A stretch of 57,942 nt of DNA from Oidiodendron maius Zn (lineage: Eukaryota; Ascomycota; Leotiomycetes; Myxotrichaceae): positions 1 through 57,942 of the forward strand of contig KN832915.1 in assembly GCA_000827325.1 (NCBI GenBank). The letters are read 5' to 3'. Shown piece after piece: positions 52,629-57,942 of this stretch. How positions within the stretch are numbered: position 1 is the first letter of the stretch; every line of letters begins with the position of its first letter. The notes below the pieces were generated by a model. That model searched no databases, was not told where the DNA came from, and saw nothing but the letters and a program-made list of their open reading frames with translations. The position numbers and the translations under genes are program-made.

Positions 52629-53258
52629 TTGACCCTTTATTATAGCCACAGCATGGCTTTTGATGCGATGCTTCCAACTCTTCCTAGTACTAAAGTGCCT
52701 GAGAATGGCTCCGTCTGGAAACTACCCTTCAAGTTTGTCGGTGGCTATGGCCTCACCACCAGAGAGATCGGAGTCGTTCTCTCGGTCCAGGGAGTCTATT
52801 CCATGATCGCTACGACGTTCATCTTCTCAATCGTCGTCCGCAAGCTCGGGGCCTTAGGTGTGTCCAGGATGACTACCCTCTCCTACCCACTTCTTTACAT
52901 TGTCACACCATATATCGCTCTATTGCCAGAACCTCTGCGGATGGCAGGGGTGCATGCCCTTGTTATCTGGAAATGCGCATTCGCAGCCATGGCGTATCCC
53001 AGCAACGCCATTCTCCTGACGAACTCAACGCCGTCACTCCTCATGCTCGGCACGATCAGTGGCGTGGCAGCATCGACTGCGAGCCTGTCAAGAGCCTTCG
53101 CACCCAGCGTCTCTGGGGTCCTCTTCTCAGCTGGCCTGCAACTGGGTTATTCGGGACTTGCTTGGTGGTGCTGTGCGCTCTTTACTATCATCGGTGCGAC
53201 CATCAGTATGAGAGTGACGGATGAGGGGGGCCGCGTGGATAGCCAGAGCAGCCAATAA
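52629..53258 (+). pseudogene. MFS transporter, C-terminal half only
   Basis: The frame from about 52650 encodes the last six helices of a fungal MFS transporter (LPFKFVGGYGLTTREIGVVL, SVQGVYSMIATTFIF, then KCAFAAMAYPSNAILLTNS and the final two helices), ending QSSQ at 53258. Family members have an N-terminal half with six more helices and the D-R-x-G-R-R loop, which is absent. The sequence before it is retrotransposon. A TATTATAG acceptor-like site at 52641-52648 marks the probable former exon start. The half protein is not expected to transport. Confidence 0.78.
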
Positions 53259-53567
53259 CTATTCTACATGAAATGGCAGGAAGGGAATTCTGCTAGCTTC
53301 GTGCCTGAGGCAACAAAGCTTCGAACTCTGTTTCACGTGATAGCGGGAGCCAACAACGAGGCGACACTGTACTTCTCGACACAACTCGCCACAATCCACC
53401 ACCCACATCCCAGGCACAGCCCTGTGGTCTGTGACAATGAACCTGGACCCTACACCTATCGCCGGCTCCTCAAACCCCTCTGCCCGCGCCACTCAAGGGG
53501 CTATTGCTACGCAGGTGAGCCTCGGTATCGTTCGCAGCATCACGAGGTCCTTCCTGGCCTATTTAGG
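53259..53567. other. spacer between MFS relic and regulator
   Basis: About 310 bp. The open frame beginning at an ATG near 53437 is not in phase with the regulator under any good splice pair, so I treat the region as promoter or leader. Confidence 0.4.
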
Positions 53568-56129
53568 ATGTCGTGGATATCCAAACCCGTCCTTTTGCAC
53601 TCCAGCGCTGATCATGACTCAAAGGCCTGCGAGACATGCCGAGCGCGGAAGCAGAAATGTGACGAACAGCGACCGAAGTGTGGCCTATGCCAGAAGAGAA
53701 AGCTTGAGTGTAGGTATAGGGAACCGCAGCCGACGAAGTAAGTACTGTTACAGCAACGGGAATGCTCAGCGCTTAATGGATTTCCGTTCATAAATTTCAT
53801 TAACCAGAACTTTAGTTGCGTAATGAGAGTTAATGAGTGCTTTCTAGGAAAGATAAGACCCTCGTTGAGATTCTGGACAGACTTGAAAGCTTAGAGGGCA
53901 AAATTGATCGAATTCACGGCTCAATGCCCGCCGGATTCGGACCACCACAACCCGCCCCTACCAGTCAACCTTCCTTCAGTACCGATGTCGATGAGCTGGC
54001 CTCGTCTTCATCTCCCCGACTGGCCCAGCAGCCAAGCCTCAGTGGCATTGGGAGAAGCCAACCATACCGTCATGCTTCTGCAGCCCACAAAATGCTAACA
54101 TGGCCTGCCATACAGCAGCTCTTGTTACAAGCTCTGCCATCAAATATTGGGGATTGGAAGATTTCAGAGCAACAAGGTCCAGCCTTTATTCTTCAGATAC
54201 CAAAGTTGGCCCTGGATGATAACCTGCAGGGCAGACCGTTTGCAGCTATGCAGTCGCAAGCAAGCAGGAGTGCGGGAGAGGCAAGGACTACATTCCCGCG
54301 CCTAACACGAGATGCAATGCTCCAATTAGCAACTGCCTATTTCGACACGTTCAATCTCATGTACCCCTTCATGGACAGGCAAAATTTCATCTCGGATACT
54401 CTTGCAAAGGTGCATACCGAAGGTTTTGGTGTCGATCCAGACTCCGTTATCGCACTTCTTGTCTTCGCGTTAGGAGAATTAGCAAAGGACGGATCTTGTG
54501 GGAATCCAATTGAGGAGTACAAGGGCCGCCCAAGCGGTGTTAGAGGCGGGACGGCATCAGACCCCCCGGGCATCGCGCTCTTTAATGAAGCAAGGAAACG
54601 TATTGGATTTGTGCTGACGGGTTACGATCTTGAAAATATTCAAATTTACTCTTTGGCCGCGTGCGTGACAGTCTCTTTAGTCTCTGATGCTACTGAACGA
54701 CTTAGTAATTGGCTGGTTTTCTTGTAGGCTTTATTACGAATGCAGTTCACGACACGTGGTAAGTTAATGTTTGATCAGGTGGATCAATTGAAACTTATAC
54801 CTCGGAAACAGGATTTCTGGAGACTGACAGTCTCGGCCTCATTAGCATGTAGGGATCTTATCACATGGTATGTACGACCTCCAGCAATATTTCAATTCCC
54901 TTCTTTGCTAATAAAACCTAGCAAGCCAATTGATTGGAAATCTGCCAGAGGAGACGTAATTAAGCGTGTATATTGGCATTGCGTAATAATGGAAACGTCT
55001 GTCATCTCCCTGCCAGTGAACCGGTGTCTCCTGACGACCGCAGAGCCCTACACCTCGAACTGGACTTACCTCCTACTGGGATCACCGATCTTGGAGATCA
55101 AGTAGGCATCCCTAGTTTCAATAATCCATTCTGCGAAGCGGATCATCGTGGGAACCAGTTCTCGCATTTTGAAGCCCACTACGCTTCTCAAGTTGCACTT
55201 CGACGACTCTGCGCCGATCTACATCAGAACATCAATGACTACTGTAAGCACTCTACCTCACCCAACTTCCCAACTTCCCACTTCCCAATTTTCTATCTCA
55301 ATTAAAAGCTTGGGCTCGCATTCTTACAACGACTCTCTAGCTACAAACAACAGTAGCGACACCCCTAGTGCGTCTAATGATGACTACGGTGGACCTGAAG
55401 TAGGTTTTCTGAAGCAACTTGCGTCACAGCTCAGTCAATGGCGCAGAATGCTTCCACAAGACCTTCAGTGGGCTGAAGATGACCCTGCCAGCTTTCCTAC
55501 CCCCCAGCAAGCTGATTCAGGTAGCTTTAATCAGCCCCTGGGCCCGAATTTATTATCGGACCGGGTGCAGTCTTGTAGGCCTCTATTCTCAACCGACCTA
55601 GACAAAGAGCCTATCCAGTACCCGTACGTCTACGCCATACAAGTTGCCTTGTTGAGAACGAGGTATTACCAAGCAAAGTACATGGTCTATCGCCCTTTTG
55701 TATACAAAGCACTACACTTCCCTGAACAGATGACTCAAGAGGATGCTGAGGGGGTTGCAGAGTGCTTACAAGTTCGTTACCATTTTCATTCCGTCTGGTG
55801 CCATTTGATATGCTACATGCTGACATTGCTTACAGTCATGTTTGATGTGGCCCATCATACTCTCCCCGCCATCTCGTCAGAAACGACTAGTCCCCTACCT
55901 ATTCTGCTGGTCACAGAACCTCCTTGGAATCCTCCTTATAATCTACATGACACAATATAATCCAATGCTGAGCGAAATCCGAGCTCGACTCTGTAGGTCA
56001 AGATTCGAAGCAGAGATTGATCAAACTGTTGAGATGATGCTCGATTGGATCAGAGATTCGAGGACCACTGATTCAATTGCCCTGTGGTGTTGGAAGATCC
56101 TGCAAGGAGTTTATCAGTTAGAATTATGA
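53568..56129 (+). CDS. Zn2Cys6 transcription factor, eight exons
   Basis: Nuclear regulator. Exons 53568-53737, 53848-54660, 54728-54758, 54812-54867, 54922-54996, 55044-55243, 55341-55771 and 55836-56129 are phase-consistent and give 689 residues. The zinc cluster CETCRARKQKCDEQRPKCGL begins near residue 25. A short coiled coil (EILDRLESLEGKIDRI) follows, then the middle-homology region YFDTFNLMYPFMDRQNF and KPIDWKSARGDVIKRVYWHC. The fifth intron is only 47 nt and its removal restores METALHLELDLPPTGI. The end, DWIRDSRTTDSIALWCWK, is complete. The start could be further upstream. Its MFS neighbour may have been its target before truncation. Confidence 0.82.
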
Positions 56130-57566
56130 ATAGCTTCTGAGGACTTAGTAAGGGGTGGAAAGACTAGCCCTAAATAGGGTTATCACGTAAATGAGAAATA
56201 GTGAAGGAAAAATATTAAAACACCTTCTAAAATCACCTCTAAAATCACTTGACTGCACTTTAGACTACCTTTTTTATAATTAGAATCCTTTGATGTAAGA
56301 TTCTATAGGTGATATATAACTACTCTAAGATATAAAATAACCTTTAATCGGTGTGCATTATCTGATTAAGCTTACCCGTGTTCGCAATCCGACCTGGAAT
56401 CATCAGATCTCAAACTAAGAGTTTGACATAACGTTAGTATTACGCCGATCTGCTGTATCTATATTTCTGACATCGCATGGAACAATCGATACTCCTGGCA
56501 GCTGTGGAATCTTCTACGCAGGAGCTGAGAAGCTGCGTCATCTAGCTTGCATATGGAATCTCACCTCTCTCACTTATCTCCCAACCTCCTCGCGTAAGGG
56601 CGCTCGTGCCCGCATTTTCTCAGCTGAAGGGGTTGATGTCTAGTACGAGCTTACCGTCTAGAACGAGGATGGCGGCGATGATGCAGACTACATCGCGCAG
56701 ATATCTGCGCACAGTGTCCACGGTAGTGGTACTGATTCGCCTGGATCCGATGCCCACTCGGACCTAGACGTTGGCCGTATGTAGCATCCCATCCCGTGTT
56801 CAACTATTGCAAGGATCGGCTCACCCCTAACCGCCTCAAGAGAACGATGCTATTCGAAAAATGATGGACCTTAAGCACTTGGAGATGATGGTTCTAGAAA
56901 TGGGAGGGTCGGCTTTCGCAAGAAATAGCTGGTCTGCGTGTCTAGCCACATAAAGCTACAAACAAACCGAGTATCAAAACCCTCACTTTCTTGATGCCCA
57001 CCATCAGGTTTTTGTAGACCCACCTCTGACTCATCGAAGCGGCCGCAATTTTTCAGGGTCAAACCGATGTCCACTTTTCAGAAGAAGAAAAAAATCACTC
57101 GTCTACACCCTCCGACCTTTGTTCGCCAAGCTACACCAGAGCATCCTTATGATTCTGGCTCTTCCGAACAAATCATTCGTCAAACGTGATGGAGGTTCTC
57201 AATTTCAGCTTCCGACTAGTAGACAAGGTTGTTAAGGTATCATCTTGATATTTAGCTAGGCACTTACTCTCAACTCAGCATGGAGCCTCGGTACTCGTCA
57301 TCTCGAAGATAACATACTTAGGACTAAGTCTAAGAAGGCCCAATAGTGGTCTAATTGTACCCGACTCTAGAATATCATGCAGCAATGACAATCAATATGT
57401 CTCCTACAGAAAGCAAGGTTTCTTGTGAAAGAAGGTATTTAATATTAGAAATGAATTGAATCACCGTATTTGCCAAATGCAAACGGAGCAGTCCAGCTTT
57501 CTAATCTATAGCAACGAAACAAATACAGTGTGTTAGAGATGGACTCTAATTCCAGGCCCCTCCAGT
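56130..57566. other. transposon-like debris, no intact gene
   Basis: At about 56610-56780 on the plus strand a frame rich in Asp and Ser (YELTV, then NEDGGDDADYIAQISAHSVH) is interrupted by TAG codons at likely Gln or Trp positions, as in the pogo relic. The family is not recognised. The remainder shows no coding signal. Confidence 0.35.
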
Positions 57567-57942
57567 CTAGAAGCAATCATCATGTTGTCGTTCTGCATGG
57601 CTATAGAAGTGCATGGCTGTACCTAAGAAGGCGTTGCACCCTTTGTAAGGACAGTCAAAGCCCTCTCCGACCGCCCGTTCCGTAAGATGCTGGTCTTGAG
57701 CGTGCCTCTTCCGACTATCACGGCGAGAATATTTGTATTCCCTCTTACCCGGGCCTACTTCCTCATCCCCCCACCTGCAAAAGGGGCAATACCACTCGGC
57801 TGTAGTATCCTTAGCGATGTCCTCGACTGGAGGGATATCTGCAAACGGATCCTCCTCATCTATGACAATATTATCAACCTTTAGACGCTTGCACGGCTCA
57901 TCGAGGTCATCTACCTCTCGCAGCCGCTTACTTGACCTTGAA
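57567..57942 (-). CDS. C-terminal end of a two-finger C2H2-type protein, DUF3435-like (partial)
   Basis: An open minus-strand frame runs from the window edge to a TAG at 57567-57569, 125 codons without a stop. After an acidic stretch (VDNIVIDEEDPFADIPPVED) come two zinc-binding arrays: CPFC with paired His in RKRHAQDQH, and CPYKGC followed by AMHFYSHAERQH. This layout resembles, from memory, the tail of fungal DUF3435/FluG-domain proteins, whose main domain is a tyrosine-recombinase fold in Starship captains. The upstream domain lies outside the window, so the assignment is tentative. Other transposon-borne finger proteins are possible. Confidence 0.5.
   Translation of the reverse strand, partial: SRSSKRLREVDDLDEPCKRLKVDNIVIDEEDPFADIPPVEDIAKDTTAEWYCPFCRWGDEEVGPGKREYKYSRRDSRKRHAQDQHLTERAVGEGFDCPYKGCNAFLGTAMHFYSHAERQHDDCF

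Noticed and set aside
53431-53567. N-terminal exon of the regulator at 53568 beginning MNLDPTP
   Set aside because: No donor and acceptor pair keeps it in phase with the zinc cluster; the ATG at 53568 is in phase.
55244-55340. Frameshift in the right-hand Zn2Cys6 gene
   Set aside because: Using the acceptor CTCTCTAG at 55333-55340 instead of the nearer AAAAG restores the phase, so the gene is intact.

Overview
The window is nuclear DNA of a filamentous ascomycete (Pezizomycotina). Genes are interrupted by many short introns (about 47-70 nt, GT..AG), there are five Zn2Cys6 regulator genes or relics, the gene families are typical fungal catabolic ones, and the transposons are degenerate with TAG stops of the kind left by repeat-induced point mutation. 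I cannot name the genus. Gene models were built by hand from reading frame, splice sites and family alignment from memory; no search was run.

Left part (1-14.7 kb): a quinate/shikimate-utilisation cluster in decay. A MULE transposase relic (1-480) and an SDR gene (904-1860) precede a QutC-type 3-dehydroshikimate dehydratase (2222-3235), a broken Gfo/Idh/MocA dehydrogenase (3694-4765), a fragment of a QutD-type quinate permease (5021-5440), a SnoaL-like protein (6198-6993), the QutE-type catabolic 3-dehydroquinase (7540-7992), a Dabb-domain protein (8510-8908), the AROM-derived repressor QutR (9051-11720) and, divergent from it, the activator QutA (12122-14695). QutA carries one in-frame TAG at codon 221. 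No quinate dehydrogenase (QutB) is seen.

Middle (15-43.9 kb): a regulator pseudogene (15241-16040), a PhyH-type Fe(II)/2-oxoglutarate dioxygenase (16253-17125), a rearranged repeat (17.7-18.5 kb) and then a strikingly coherent set: HSL-type esterase (20630-21925), zinc alcohol dehydrogenase (23298-24660), aldehyde dehydrogenase (26246-28056) and Baeyer-Villiger-type monooxygenase (28886-30676). These four activities in sequence turn a ketone into an ester or lactone, hydrolyse it, and oxidise the alcohol through the aldehyde to an acid, as in bacterial Chn/Cpn pathways. A truncated CTF1-like regulator (31599-33201) follows. Next comes what may be a nitrogen module: ornithine-aminotransferase-like enzyme (33968-35595), RidA protein (36141-36581), SDR (37048-37821), NmrA-like protein (39542-40459) and an APC-type permease (41590-43235). 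A second copy of the rearranged repeat lies at 38.1-38.8 kb, and an acyl-CoA dehydrogenase relic at 43442-43870.

Right part (44.7-57.9 kb): an intact Zn2Cys6 regulator (44704-46664) is the relative of the 15 kb pseudogene. A TAG-riddled pogo/Fot1-type transposase (47282-48752) is cut by a Ty3/gypsy element (48753-52628) that has lost its integrase and 3' LTR and runs straight into the C-terminal half of an MFS transporter (52629-53258). An intact eight-exon Zn2Cys6 gene (53568-56129) follows. At the right edge a two-finger C2H2-type C-terminus (57567 to the end, minus strand) resembles the tail of DUF3435-type proteins, the superfamily that includes Starship captains.
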